Source: Zemynaea arenosa
Lineage (GTDB): Bacteria > Pseudomonadota > Gammaproteobacteria > Burkholderiales > Burkholderiaceae_D
Length of the DNA: 55,229 nucleotides
Assembly (NCBI RefSeq): GCF_004614185.1
Contig: NZ_SPVF01000067.1
Coordinates: 1-55,229, forward strand
Reading direction: 5' to 3'
This document shows, in pieces, positions 1-9,550 of the stretch. The translations under genes and the position numbers were made by a program. The first letter of the stretch is position 1. The number at the start of each line of letters is the position of its first letter. The notes below the pieces were generated by a model, which had not been told where the DNA came from, ran no database searches, and saw only the letters and a program-made list of their open reading frames with translations.

Positions 1-40
1 TAAGCTAACTGATACTAATTGCCCGTACGGCTTGTCCCTA
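1..40 (+). rRNA. 23S rRNA, 3' end (partial)
   Basis: The first ~40 bases match the conserved 3' tail of bacterial 23S rRNA (CTAACTGATACTAAT followed by CGTACGGCTTG). Only this tip is in the window. The exact 3' end is uncertain by a few bases. A 5S gene follows on the same strand after a spacer of about 110 bases, so this is the end of an rrn operon. Confidence 0.85.
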
Positions 41-154
41 TAACCTTGACAGGTTGAAGCGCTCTACTGTGTGAGTGCTACCCCAAGTAAAACCAATACT
101 TCTTCCAGATTCAGAGCGCCGCCCGCGATACCGCAGCGACGCTCGTACAAGTTA

Positions 155-270
155 TGCCTGATGACCATAGCAAGTCGGTCCCACCCCTTCCCATCCCGAA
201 CAGGACCGTGAAACGACTTTGCGCCGATGATAGTGCTGCAACCAGTGTGAAAGTAGGTTATCGTCAGGCT
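155..270 (+). rRNA. rrf: 5S ribosomal RNA
   Basis: The segment has the 5S hallmarks: a TGCCTG 5' end that pairs with CAGGC at the 3' end, the loop B/C segment CCATCCCGAACAGG, and GCGCCGATGATAGTG in the middle. The length of about 116 nt fits 5S rRNA. It lies downstream of 23S and just upstream of a strong terminator. A 111-residue ORF running across it is not a gene. Confidence 0.95.
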
Positions 271-280
271 AGTTATAAAG

Positions 281-342
281 AAAAAATCCCCGACAGACTG
301 GACGCGCTCAAGATCGCGCCCAGCGCCGTCGGGGATTTTTTT
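281..342 (+). terminator. Intrinsic terminator of the rrn operon
   Basis: AATCCCCGAC (285-294) pairs with GTCGGGGATT (328-337), and the loop contains a second stem (CTGGACGCG with CGCGCCCAG). The hairpin is followed by a run of T. It sits about 12 bases after 5S and closes the rRNA operon. Confidence 0.9.
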
Positions 343-430
343 GCTTTGTGCCCGCCGGTTAAGTACCGCTTAACCGCTGGTCAACGCTTCTGCGCTAGCA
401 TGCCGCAATTTCAACTCTGCAGGAGTGGAT

Positions 431-1232
431 ATGAAAAGCGCATTGCTGGTGACTCTGGCCCTCGCGACCCCCGCCTTGCCTTCCGCTGAACAGGCCATCT
501 ACGCTGGCGATTTCACACTGGCCTACTCCGTCATCCACCACCGCCTGCAAGCCAAGCCGACCCCTCAGCAGCGCTTTGACCTGCTCCTCCAGCTGGCACG
601 TGCCCAGCAGACTGCTCGCCTGTCCGGCCTGCCCTCGGACGATGAGTCTCGCACGGTGGCAGCTGGTCGCGCAGGCCAAGAAGCTGGGTGCCGATGAGCA
701 AGCCCAGGCCCGCCATGCCGAACTGGTGACAACGTATTTCCGTCAGCTCACCGGCGCCGAGAAAGAAGACTTCATGTCGCTGCAGCCCGCCTTCGCCGCC
801 GTCGCGCGCCAACTCAAGGATCCCTGCAGGAAAGCCGATGCCTTGTTCTTTGCGGCCCTGATGCCCCAGGTGGCCAACCGCGTGCTCGAGTCGGCAGCCG
901 GCATGGAACAGGCGCGCGCCACCGCGGCGGCCGCCCAATGCGAGCTCGAGTTGTCCTACGCCTACCGGCATTTGGCCGAGGTGGCGGAAGCGCGAGGCAA
1001 CCTGGCGGAGGCGGCGCGGTTGTCCGACCAAAGCCTTGCCTTGCGTCGCCAGCTGAAGTTCCAGGTGTTCCTGCCCTATTCCCTGCTCCAGACGGCCAAC
1101 TACGCGGACAAGCTTGGCGACCACAGGAAGGCTGGGGCGCAGCGAGCCGAAGCCTTAGCGCTGGCCCAGCGGCTGCATTTGCCCGCCCAGGAAAAGGCCG
1201 CGCAGGAAGCGCTGGCTGCTGTGCAGCGCTGA
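431..1232 (+). pseudogene. Secreted TPR-like protein, interrupted by a frameshift
   Basis: ATG at 431 has an AGGAG ribosome site at 421-425. The first ~70 residues begin with a signal peptide (MKSALLVTLALATPALPSA). Around 640-650 the coding frame moves to the next frame, which runs without a stop to 1232. Removing one base near 646 would join ...GLPSDDE to LARWQLVAQAKK. The second part holds helical, TPR-like repeats (SYAYRHLAEVAEARGNLAEAA, then TANYADKLGDHRKAG). Intact, it would be a periplasmic protein of about 265 residues, role unknown. The break may be a true mutation or a sequencing error. Two overlapping genes are less likely, because the second frame has no ribosome site. Confidence 0.6.
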
Positions 1233-1383
1233 GCACAAGCCAGCAACGTCGCTCTGGAACGGTCAAACCGTTCAGATCGTTGTTTCGATAAAGATCAAGA
1301 GGTTTGCTCTTGTGTATCGTCACGCCGCTGTCAAGAAATCGGGGTAAGGTCAGTCTCAGCACTTAACACTGGAGGCTGAGCTC

Positions 1384-3075
1384 ATGCCGGTTCCGTTACC
1401 GCGGCGTCGCTTGATCCTGCAAATGCTGTCGGGTGGCCTGCTCGGAGCTGCAGGACTGGGGACCGCCGGCGTGGCCGACACGGTCGACCCGCGCGCCAAT
1501 CCCCGTTTCTTGCACGGCGTCGCCAGCGGCGACCCGCTGCCCGACCGCGTCATCCTCTGGACGCGCGTGACACCGAATGACGACTGGCACGGGGAAATCC
1601 CCGTGGACTGGCGGATCGCCGAGGATCCGGGAATGCGCCATCTCGTTGGCAGCGGCAGGTTGTACGCGACCGAATCGCGCGATTACACGCTCAAGGTTGA
1701 CGTTCCGAACCTGCGCCCCGGCCACATCTACTTCTACCAGTTCCAGGCGGGCGCCGAACCTTCGCCGATCGGCCGCACGAAAACTCTGCCGGACGCCAGT
1801 GTCAGCCAGGTCCGCTTCGCTGCCTTTTCCTGCTCGAACTACCCCGCAGGGTACTTCCATGTCTTTGCCGACGCGGCCAAGCGCGACGACCTCGATGCCG
1901 TGCTGCACCTGGGTGACTACATCTACGAATACGGCAAGGGCGGCTATGCAACTCAGCGCTGCGTCGAGCTGGACCGCATTCCGCAGCCGCTCGGCATCCT
2001 GATGACCCTGCAGGACTACCGCGCCCGCTATGCCCAATACCACAGCGACAGGGACCTGCAGGCCCTGCACGCGTCCGTGCCCTTCATCACCGTCTGGGAC
2101 GATCACGAGTTTGCTGACGACACCTGGAGCAGCGGCGCCTGCGACCACGATGAATCGAAATCGCCCTTCGCCGCCCGCCGCGCGGCCGCAGTGCAGGCCT
2201 ATCACGAGTGGCTGCCGATCCGCATGCCGGACGCCACCAATCCCGACCGCATCTACCGCTCCTTCGACTTCGGCAAACTGGTCTCGCTGCACATGCTGGA
2301 CACGCGCCTGATCGGCCGCGACCGTCCGGTGAACATCGATGAATTCCGCGACCCGGCCGGCCGCCTCAACGTGGAGGCCTACAAGGCCGCCGTGGCCGAC
2401 CCGGCCCGCAACATGATTGGCGCCGAGCAGCTGGCCTGGCTGGAGGGCCAGGTCGCGCGCTCGAAGGCGCGCTGGCAAGTCCTCGGCCAGCAGGTGCTGA
2501 TGGCCAACATGGCTCACCCGCAATCCGTCATCGATGGCCAGCTGAGCATGCCGGAACTGCAGACCCTGCGCGAGCTGGAGCGCAGCGTCCCCGAACGCTT
2601 GAGCGAGGCGGACTGGGCGTATCTGAAGGCGGACGCGCTGCCCTGGTATCTGGACTCCTGGGATGGCTACGCTGCAGAGCGCGAGCGCGTGTTCGACATC
2701 ATGCGCAAGCGCGGCAAGAACCTCGTCGTGCTGGCGGGCGACACCCACAACGCCTGGGCCGCCGACCTGTTCGATGCGCAGAACCGCCGGGTCGGCGTCG
2801 AGTTCGCGACCGCATCTGTCTCCTCGCCGGGCCTCGAAACCTGCTACGAGATGGCGCCGGTCGACATCGCCGCCATGTACCGCGACACCGTGCCCGCCCT
2901 GCGCTATGCCGAGACTGCCCGGCGCGGCTACATCGTCATCACGGCCACGCAGACCGAGCTGACCTGCGACTACCATTTCGTCGATCGCACCGACAGCCGC
3001 CATTACACCGCCACTCTCGGCAAGACCCTGCGCACCTTGCCGGGTCCGTCTCACCGCACCGTACTCGACACCTGA
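1384..3075 (+). CDS. Alkaline phosphatase D (PhoD) family, Tat-exported
   Basis: A 563-residue protein of the PhoD family, metal-dependent phosphomonoesterases/phosphodiesterases that act outside the cytoplasm. The N-terminus PRRRLILQM plus a hydrophobic stretch is a twin-arginine signal. The PhoD N-terminal beta domain (HGVASGDPLPDRVILWTRV) is followed by metal-site motifs: HLGDYIYEYG (~175), WDDHEFADD (~237) and LAGDTHNAW (~450). The start is supported by GGAGG 9 bases upstream. It ends head-to-head against the MFS gene with no gap. A second PhoD paralogue lies at 16061-17638. Its true substrate cannot be read from sequence. Confidence 0.92.
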   Translation: MPVPLPRRRLILQMLSGGLLGAAGLGTAGVADTVDPRANPRFLHGVASGDPLPDRVILWTRVTPNDDWHGEIPVDWRIAEDPGMRHLVGSGRLYATESRDYTLKVDVPNLRPGHIYFYQFQAGAEPSPIGRTKTLPDASVSQVRFAAFSCSNYPAGYFHVFADAAKRDDLDAVLHLGDYIYEYGKGGYATQRCVELDRIPQPLGILMTLQDYRARYAQYHSDRDLQALHASVPFITVWDDHEFADDTWSSGACDHDESKSPFAARRAAAVQAYHEWLPIRMPDATNPDRIYRSFDFGKLVSLHMLDTRLIGRDRPVNIDEFRDPAGRLNVEAYKAAVADPARNMIGAEQLAWLEGQVARSKARWQVLGQQVLMANMAHPQSVIDGQLSMPELQTLRELERSVPERLSEADWAYLKADALPWYLDSWDGYAAERERVFDIMRKRGKNLVVLAGDTHNAWAADLFDAQNRRVGVEFATASVSSPGLETCYEMAPVDIAAMYRDTVPALRYAETARRGYIVITATQTELTCDYHFVDRTDSRHYTATLGKTLRTLPGPSHRTVLDT

Positions 3076-4532
3076 TCAGTCGCTGGGCGTCACCGTCACC
3101 GGCTCGACCGTGGGCGGCGGCGCGGTCCCGCGGCTGATTGTCTCCCCATCGGTTCGCTTGAGCCGCCAGAACACGGCGGACGACAGGATCGTCAGCCCCG
3201 CCAGCGTGAGAAAGCCGTGGTGGATGGCCTGCGTCACCAGCCGGTGATCGGTCTGCGGCACCTTGCCCAGGAACCATTGCGTGACCAGCGTCCCCGAGGC
3301 GAGGCCGAAACTCATCGACAGCTGCTGGAACGAGCTCGAGATGGTGCTCGCCATGCTGGAATCTTTTTGCTCGACATCCGCATACGCCAGCGTATTCATG
3401 CTGGAGAACTGCAGCGAGTTGAAGAAGCCTGCGTCAGGCCGATCAGCACAATGACCCAGATCGGCGTCGCATCGTTCACGGTGGAGAACAACGAGATGGT
3501 CACGCCGATCAGCACAGTATTCACGACCAGCACCTGCCGGTAGCCGAGCTTGCCGAGGATGCGCGCCGACAGGAACTTCATCCCCATCGCCGCCAGCGCC
3601 GCCGGCATCATCAAGAGACCGGACAGCCACGGCGGAAATCCCATGCCGACCTGGTACAGCAGCGGCAGCAGAAAGGGCAGGCCGCCCACGCCGAGTCGGG
3701 TGATGAAGCCGCCCAGCACCGAGATGCGGAAGGTGCGGATGCGGAACAAGCTCAGCCGCAGCAGGGGATGCGCCCGCTCGCTCGCGTGCCAGGCATAGGC
3801 GGCCAGCAGGGCCACGGACAGGCCGAGCATCAGGAATCCGGTCACCGGATCGAGGGTGTGCTCGCCAAACACTTCCAGCAGCCAGGACAGGATCGCCGTG
3901 CCCGACGCATACAGGATGAAGCCGATCACATCGAGCGGCCGCTTCTCGCCGCCCTTGTAGTCCGGCATGTAACGCCAGACCAGGAACAGCGCGATGATCC
4001 CGACCGGCACGTTGACGAAGAAGATCTCGCGCCACGACATCCAATGCACGATGAGCCCGCCAACCGTCGGCCCCAGTAGCGGCCCGATCAGCGCCGGGAT
4101 GATGACGAAGTTCATCGCCCCCAGCAGCTCCGACTTGGGAAACGTGCGGATGATGGTGAGCCGCCCGACGGGCATCATCATCGCCCCGCCGACGCCCTGC
4201 AGCAGGCGCGCACCCACCATCATCTCCGAGTTTAGCGACAGCCCGCACAGCGCCGAGGCCAGCGTGAAGATGGCAATGGCAGTCGCAAACACGCGCCGCG
4301 TACCGAACCGGTCCGCGATCCACCCGCTGATGGGAATGAAGACGGCGAGGCTGAGGATGTAGGTGCTGGCCACCGACTTCAGGCTCAGCGGTGTGACCAG
4401 AAGGCTGGCGGCGATGGATGGGATGGCGGTATTGACGATCGTCGCGTCCAGCTGTTCCATGAACAGCGCCGTCGCCACCAGCCAAGGGAGATAGGTTTTT
4501 ACTGCGGGGCTGGCCATGCCCGATTGTGGCAT
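3076..4532 (-). pseudogene. MFS transporter, DHA2/EmrB-like, with a one-base frameshift
   Basis: Encodes a 14-helix DHA2-type drug/proton antiporter. The opening LPWLVATALFMEQLDATIVN, the IADRFGTRRVF loop and the LLQGVGGAMMMP motif are typical of EmrB-like exporters. The first ~373 residues read in one frame. At about 3427-3430 the frame changes, and the last ~115 residues (GFFNSLQFSSMNTLAYADVEQ... to TVTPSD) continue in another frame to a stop at 3076. The break is at CAGGCTTCTTC, where CAGGGCTTCTTC would restore LTQGFFNSLQ, so one G is missing. The start may be 4532 or Met 4517. Whether the gene is dead or the base is an assembly error is open. Confidence 0.8.
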
Positions 4533-4557
4533 ATCGGCCAGCCGCCAGACGCACGCG

Positions 4558-5112
4558 TCAGAAGTGGTAGCCGAGCTTGGCCACGACCGTATTCACGCCG
4601 CTGTTGGGATGCTTGATGCCGCCGTTGGAGTAGTGCTGGATCTTGAGGGCCGCATCGAAGCCGTTGTCGAACACATAGCCCACGCCGATGTGGTCGCCGA
4701 ATTCGAAGGCGGTCGACAGGCGGCGCCCGTCGTTGTCATAGGTGTGCGACAGCAGATGCGCGCCGATCGCGCCCTCCACGTACAGGCCCTTTTTGCTCAC
4801 GTTCTCCCAGCGCCACACGGGGGTGATGCCGATGTCGACCAGGTTCTGCGAATTGCCGGGAATGCTGTGCCAGTAGTTGGCGCGCCAGTCGGCCACGGTC
4901 AAATCCCAGTAGCCGGACAGATGGCGGCCATTGGACTCGAACCAGCTGCGGTTGAAGTCGTGCTGCACGCCGAAGCGGACGATCTGCGTACGGGTGCCGG
5001 TCGCGACTTCGAAAGAGGTGCCGTTCACGAAGTCCTGCGCCGAGGCGGCCTGCGCGGCGCCCAGTGCGCTCGCGACGGCCAGGCATTTCCAAACTTGCTG
5101 AAGAGAGAACAT
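4558..5112 (-). CDS. pagL: Lipid A 3-O-deacylase (PagL-like acyloxyacyl hydrolase)
   Basis: A 184-residue outer-membrane beta-barrel with a signal peptide (LAVASALGAAQAASA). It alternates short strands and ends in an aromatic residue (GYHF), as outer-membrane proteins do. Near the C-terminus IQHYSNGGIKHPNSG contains the His-x-Ser-Asn catalytic region of PagL, which removes the 3-O acyl chain of lipid A. The start at 5112 was chosen because it begins the signal peptide and has AAAGG upstream. An upstream Met at 5229 would place about 39 non-signal residues in front. It is monocistronic and divergent from the dehydrogenase at 5198. Confidence 0.85.
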   Translation of the reverse strand: MFSLQQVWKCLAVASALGAAQAASAQDFVNGTSFEVATGTRTQIVRFGVQHDFNRSWFESNGRHLSGYWDLTVADWRANYWHSIPGNSQNLVDIGITPVWRWENVSKKGLYVEGAIGAHLLSHTYDNDGRRLSTAFEFGDHIGVGYVFDNGFDAALKIQHYSNGGIKHPNSGVNTVVAKLGYHF

Positions 5113-5197
5113 AATGGCCTTTGAAAAAAGAACGCCGTCAATTGTACCCATGTTGTCGAATTGACGAGTGAGACCAAACTGAAATGAAGGAGTTGCC

Positions 5198-6088
5198 GTG
5201 AACCGGCCGGACATCGCATTCCTGGGCATCGGCTTGATGGGCCAGCCGATGGCGCGGCGCCTGCTGCAGGCGGGCTACCGCGTGCGGGTGTGGAACCGGT
5301 CGCCGGGCAAGGCGGAGGCCCTGCGCGCGGACGGTGCCGCACCGGCGCTGAGCGTGGCCGAGGCCGCGCAGGGTGCGCAGATCGTGATCAGCATGGTGGC
5401 CGACGGGACGGTCGTGCGCACCTGTATCCAGCAGGCGCAGCCCGCGCTGACTCAAGACGCGTTGTGGATCGACATGAGCTCGACGCAGCAGGCCGAGGCG
5501 CTGGAGTTCGACGCGCTGCTGCCGGCTTTCATGGATGCGCCCGTGTCCGGCGGTGTCGCCGGCGCCCAGGCCGGGACGCTGGCGATCATGGCGGGCGGCA
5601 GCGTGGCGGACTTTGCGCGCGCCGAGCCGGTGCTGCAGGTGCTGGGGCGGCCAACGCTGGTCGGCCCGGCGGGCAGCGGGCAGGTGGCCAAGCTATGCAA
5701 TCAGCTCATCGTCGGCGGCACGATCAACATCGTGGCGGAGGCGCTGCTGCTGGCCCAAGCGGCGGGCGCGGACCCGGCGGCCGTACGCCAGGCCATCCGT
5801 GGCGGCTTTGCCGAGAGCCGCATCCTCGAAGTGCATGGCCAGCGCATGCTGGAGCGGAACTTCATCCCCGGTGGGCAGGTCAAAACGCAGGTCAAGGACA
5901 TGCAGAACATCCTGGCCGCCGCCGCCGATGCGGGCATCGCGCTGCCAGTGACGGCGCTCGCGCTGGAACACTACCTGAGCATCGCGGACGAGCTGCCGCG
6001 CGCCGACCACGCGGCCGCGCTCATCGCGCTGGAAAAGCTGAACCCGGGCCAGCGCCTGGGCGCCGCGCCCGACATCCTGCCGGACTAG
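5198..6088 (+). CDS. NAD(P)-dependent beta-hydroxyacid dehydrogenase (3-hydroxyisobutyrate dehydrogenase-like)
   Basis: A 296-residue enzyme. The N-terminal Rossmann motif IAFLGIGLMGQPMARRLL binds the dinucleotide. The substrate motif FMDAPVSGGVAGAQAGTLAIM follows at ~112-130, and GPAGSGQVAKLCNQ carries the catalytic Lys (~168). The family covers 3-hydroxyisobutyrate, tartronate semialdehyde and related reductases, and the exact substrate is not evident. The start is GTG with GAAGGA seven bases upstream. Its stop overlaps the stop of the convergent amidohydrolase by a few bases. Confidence 0.88.
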   Translation: MNRPDIAFLGIGLMGQPMARRLLQAGYRVRVWNRSPGKAEALRADGAAPALSVAEAAQGAQIVISMVADGTVVRTCIQQAQPALTQDALWIDMSSTQQAEALEFDALLPAFMDAPVSGGVAGAQAGTLAIMAGGSVADFARAEPVLQVLGRPTLVGPAGSGQVAKLCNQLIVGGTINIVAEALLLAQAAGADPAAVRQAIRGGFAESRILEVHGQRMLERNFIPGGQVKTQVKDMQNILAAAADAGIALPVTALALEHYLSIADELPRADHAAALIALEKLNPGQRLGAAPDILPD

Positions 6089-7275
6089 GCCGGCAGCGCC
6101 GTCTCCACCAGCTTGACCCAGTAGCTCGCCCCGATCGGCAGCAGGTTGTCGTTGAAGTCGTAGCTGGCATTGTGCAGCTGGCACGGGCCAAGCCCGTGGC
6201 CGCCCGCGCGGTGGTCGCCTTCGCCATTGCCGATGAACACATAGCACCCCGGTTTGGCCTGCAGCATGAAGGCAAAGTCCTCCGCCCCCATGGTCGGCTC
6301 CACGTTGCCATCGACGCGATCGGCGCCGACCACTGCCTTCGCCACCTCGGCCGCAAACGCCGCCTCCTTCTCGTGATTGATCAACGGCGGGTAGTTGCGC
6401 TTGAAGTCGAACTGCACCTTAGCGTTGTAAGCCGCCACCGTGTGCTGCGCGATCTCCCGCATGCGCGTCTCGACCAGGTCCAGCACGCCAGTGGTGAAGG
6501 TGCGCACCGTGCCCACCAGCTCGGCCTCGTCTGGGATCACATTGGTCGCGCTGCCGGAATGGATCTGCGTGATCGACAGCACCGCCGTGTCGAGCGGATT
6601 GCGTTCGCGCGAGATGATGGTCTGCCAGGCCTGCGCCAGCTGCACCGCGATCATGATCGGGTCGATGCCGCGGTGCGGCTGGGCCGCATGCGACCCCTTG
6701 CCCTTGATGACCACGCGGAACTCGTTGGACGAGGCCATCATCGGCCCGGACCGCACGCCGAAGCTTCCGGCCGGCATGCCCGGCCAATTGTGCATCCCGT
6801 ACACCGCCTCCATCGGAAATTTTTCGAACAGCCCATCCTCGATCATGCGCCGCGCGCCCGCGCCGCCTTCCTCGGCGGGCTGGAAGATCAGGTACACCGT
6901 GCCATCGAAATTGCGATGCTGCGCCAGATGATGCGCCGCCCCCAGCAGCATGGCCGTGTGCCCGTCATGTCCGCACGCATGCATCTTGCCTGCGTGGCGG
7001 GAGGCATGGTCGAACTGGTTCAGCTCCTGTACGGGCAGCGCGTCCATGTCCGCGCGCAGGCCGATTGCGCGAGAAGAGGTGCCGTTCTTGACGATGCCGA
7101 CCACGCCCGTCACGCCCAGCCCGCGCACGATGGGAATGCCCCACTCGGTCAGGCGCGCGGCCACCACATCGGCGGTGCGGTTCTCTTCGTACGACAGTTC
7201 GGGATGCGCGTGCAGGTCGCGGCGGATGAGTTGCAACTCCTGCTGAAAAGCGAGAATGGGTTCGACGAGTTTCAT
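6085..7275 (-). CDS. M20 family amidohydrolase (hippurate hydrolase-like)
   Basis: A 396-residue cytoplasmic metallo-amidohydrolase of the M20D group, which cleaves N-acyl amino acids such as hippurate or IAA-amino acid conjugates. Markers are RRDLHAHPELSYEE (~18-31), the metal-binding MHACGHDGHTAMLLG (~98-112), the acidic EEGG (~137-140) and MGAEDFAFML near the end. Full length for the family. It is convergent with the dehydrogenase. Substrate specificity is unassigned. Confidence 0.9.
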   Translation of the reverse strand: MKLVEPILAFQQELQLIRRDLHAHPELSYEENRTADVVAARLTEWGIPIVRGLGVTGVVGIVKNGTSSRAIGLRADMDALPVQELNQFDHASRHAGKMHACGHDGHTAMLLGAAHHLAQHRNFDGTVYLIFQPAEEGGAGARRMIEDGLFEKFPMEAVYGMHNWPGMPAGSFGVRSGPMMASSNEFRVVIKGKGSHAAQPHRGIDPIMIAVQLAQAWQTIISRERNPLDTAVLSITQIHSGSATNVIPDEAELVGTVRTFTTGVLDLVETRMREIAQHTVAAYNAKVQFDFKRNYPPLINHEKEAAFAAEVAKAVVGADRVDGNVEPTMGAEDFAFMLQAKPGCYVFIGNGEGDHRAGGHGLGPCQLHNASYDFNDNLLPIGASYWVKLVETALPA

Positions 7276-7456
7276 GATGAGTCTCCGTGCGGCCAGCGCT
7301 CGTGGCGCTGCCGTAAATGCATGGCGGTGGCCATCCTGTTGCGGCCTGTTCTCAAAGTATTGTAGCCCTTGCCATACCGCGATAGCCAGCCCAGCGAAGA
7401 GCTCCCGATTGGTTTACAGTATGCGTTTCCTTCCCCCATCAACACGAGTTGCCGCC

Positions 7457-9550
7457 ATGACCACGACCACTGTGCGCGCCACCTGCCCCCATGACTGTCC
7501 GGACACCTGCGCCTTGCTGGTGACGGTCGAAAACGGTGTGGCCACCGAGGTCAAGGGCGACCCCGACCACCCGACCACGGCGGGCGTGCTGTGCACCAAG
7601 GTCTCGCGCTACACCGAGCGCACCTACCACCAGGACCGGCTGCTGTACCCTCTGCGCCGCGTCGGCAAGAAGGGCGAAGGCAAGTTCGAACGGATCAGCT
7701 GGGACGAAGCGCTCGACACCATCGCCGACCGCCTCAAGAGCATCGTGCGCCGCGCGCCGCAGGCCATCCTGCCGTACAGCTACGCGGGCACGATGGGCCT
7801 GGTGCAGGGTGAATCCATGGCCCTGCGCTTCTTCCACACGCTGGGCGCCTCTTTGCTGGACCGTACGATTTGCGCCACGGCGGGCGGCACCGCGTACAAG
7901 TACACCATTGGTGGTTCGATCGGCACCGATCTGGAACAGTTCCAGAACTCGAAACTGATCGTGATCTGGGGCGGCAATCCGATCGCGTCCAACCTGCATT
8001 TCTGGATGCGCGCACAGGAAGCCAAGCGCCGCGGCGCCAGGCTGATCGCCATCGACCCCTACCGCTCGCTGACGGCCGAGAAGTGCCACCAGCACATCGC
8101 CCTGCTGCCTGGCACCGACGCCGCGCTGGCCCTGGGCCTGATGCATGTGCTGATCGCCGAGGACCTGCTGGATCACGCCTACATCGCCCAATACACGGTC
8201 GGCTTCGACCAGCTGAAGGAGCGCGCCGCCGAATTTCCGCCCGCGCGCGTGGCCGAGATCTGCGGCATCACGGTCGACGAAGTGATCAACCTGGCGCGTG
8301 AATACGGCAGCATGGCCCGCGCGGGCGAGCCGGTGGCGATCCGCATGAACTACGGCCTGCAGCGCGTGCGCGGCGGCGGCATGTCCGTCCGCTCGATCGC
8401 CTGCCTGCCCGCGCTGGTGGGCGCCTGGCGCCACCCGGCCGGCGGCGTGCAGCTCTCGACCAGCGGCGGCTTCCCGGCCAACAAGGCAGGCCTGCAGCGC
8501 CCCGACCTGCTCAAGGGACCGGCGCGCACCATCAACATGGTCACCATCGGCGACGACCTGCTGAAGGAGACCTCGCCCGAATTCGGCCCGAAGATCGAAG
8601 CCGTCATCGTCTACAACTCCAACCCGGTCGCGGTGGCGCCCGAGTCGCCCAGGGTGGCGCAGGGCTTCGCGCGCGAGGACCTGTTCACGGTGGTGCTGGA
8701 GCACTTCCAGACCGACACCGCGGACTACGCCGACATCGTGCTCCCCGCCACCACGCAGCTGGAACACACCGACGCGCACCTCGCCTACGGCCACCTGTAC
8801 ATGATGGCCAATAACCCGGCCATCGCGCCGCTGGGCGAGGCCAAGCCGAACACGGAGATCTTCCGCCTGCTGGCGGCGCGCATGGGCCTCGACGATCCGA
8901 TCTTCAAGGAGACCGACGAGCAGCTCGCCGCCCAGGCCTTCGACAAAAATGATGCGAAGGCCATCCATTTCGACTGGGAGTCCCTGAAGCGCAAGGGCTG
9001 GCAGAAGCTCAACATGCCGGCTGCGCCGTTCGCGGAAGGCGGCTTTCCCACGCCCTCCGGCAAGTGCGAGTTCTACTCCGAGCAGATGCTCAAGGACGGC
9101 CTCGATCCGCTGCCCGCCTACATCCCGCCGTATGAATCCGTGGCCTCGAATTCCGCGCTGGCCGCGAAGTATCCGCTCGCGATGATCTCCCCGCCGCAGC
9201 GCAACTTTTTGAATTCCACTTTCGTCAACGTGGCCAGCCTGCGTGCGACGGAAGGCGAACCGCATCTCGACATCCACCCGCACGACAGCGCACAGCGCGG
9301 TATTGAGAACGGCGACATGGTCCGCATCTTCAATGATCGAGGGTCGTTCGTCTGCAAGGCCCGCGTGACCGACAAGGCCCGCCGCGGCCTCGTGGTCGGC
9401 CTGTCGGTGTGGTGGAAGAAGCTCGCCGCCGACGGCAAGAATGCCAATGAAGTCACCAGCCAGCGCCTCACCGACATGGGGCGCGCACCAACGTTTTATG
9501 ACACGCTCGTACAAGTGGAAAAAGCTGCTGCCGGAACGCATCCGGCATAG
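7457..9550 (+). CDS. Molybdopterin oxidoreductase with an N-terminal [4Fe-4S] cluster
   Basis: 697 residues. The N-terminus has four cysteines (C10, C14, C18, C46; CPHDCPDTC then GVLCTK) that bind a [4Fe-4S] cluster, followed by the bis-MGD catalytic domains (YTERTYHQDRLLYPLRRVG, WGGNPIASNLHFW, VIVYNSNPVAVAPE) and a C-terminal molydopterin-dinucleotide-binding barrel (NGDMVRIFNDRGSF). There is no Tat signal, so the enzyme is probably cytoplasmic. No electron-transfer subunit is adjacent, which is common for this stand-alone group. Start 7457 is chosen because the Cys motif begins within ten residues, and upstream in-frame sequence (from 7256) is not protein-like. Substrate unknown. Confidence 0.9.
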   Translation: MTTTTVRATCPHDCPDTCALLVTVENGVATEVKGDPDHPTTAGVLCTKVSRYTERTYHQDRLLYPLRRVGKKGEGKFERISWDEALDTIADRLKSIVRRAPQAILPYSYAGTMGLVQGESMALRFFHTLGASLLDRTICATAGGTAYKYTIGGSIGTDLEQFQNSKLIVIWGGNPIASNLHFWMRAQEAKRRGARLIAIDPYRSLTAEKCHQHIALLPGTDAALALGLMHVLIAEDLLDHAYIAQYTVGFDQLKERAAEFPPARVAEICGITVDEVINLAREYGSMARAGEPVAIRMNYGLQRVRGGGMSVRSIACLPALVGAWRHPAGGVQLSTSGGFPANKAGLQRPDLLKGPARTINMVTIGDDLLKETSPEFGPKIEAVIVYNSNPVAVAPESPRVAQGFAREDLFTVVLEHFQTDTADYADIVLPATTQLEHTDAHLAYGHLYMMANNPAIAPLGEAKPNTEIFRLLAARMGLDDPIFKETDEQLAAQAFDKNDAKAIHFDWESLKRKGWQKLNMPAAPFAEGGFPTPSGKCEFYSEQMLKDGLDPLPAYIPPYESVASNSALAAKYPLAMISPPQRNFLNSTFVNVASLRATEGEPHLDIHPHDSAQRGIENGDMVRIFNDRGSFVCKARVTDKARRGLVVGLSVWWKKLAADGKNANEVTSQRLTDMGRAPTFYDTLVQVEKAAAGTHPA

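Noticed and set aside
271..430. tRNA gene after the 5S rRNA
   Set aside because: No cloverleaf or TTCGAATC-type T-loop is seen; the stretch holds only the terminator and the leader of the next gene.
154..489. 111-residue ORF on the plus strand
   Set aside because: It runs through the 5S rRNA and its terminator, so it is not a protein gene.
5290..7365. 691-residue ORF across the dehydrogenase and amidohydrolase
   Set aside because: It is the out-of-frame or antisense shadow of two well-recognised genes, with low-complexity Arg/Gly/Ala composition typical of high-GC shadows.
9441..9497. Earlier start for the aminopeptidase lipoprotein
   Set aside because: It would add 19 polar residues before the signal sequence, from within the molybdoenzyme gene, and has no ribosome site.
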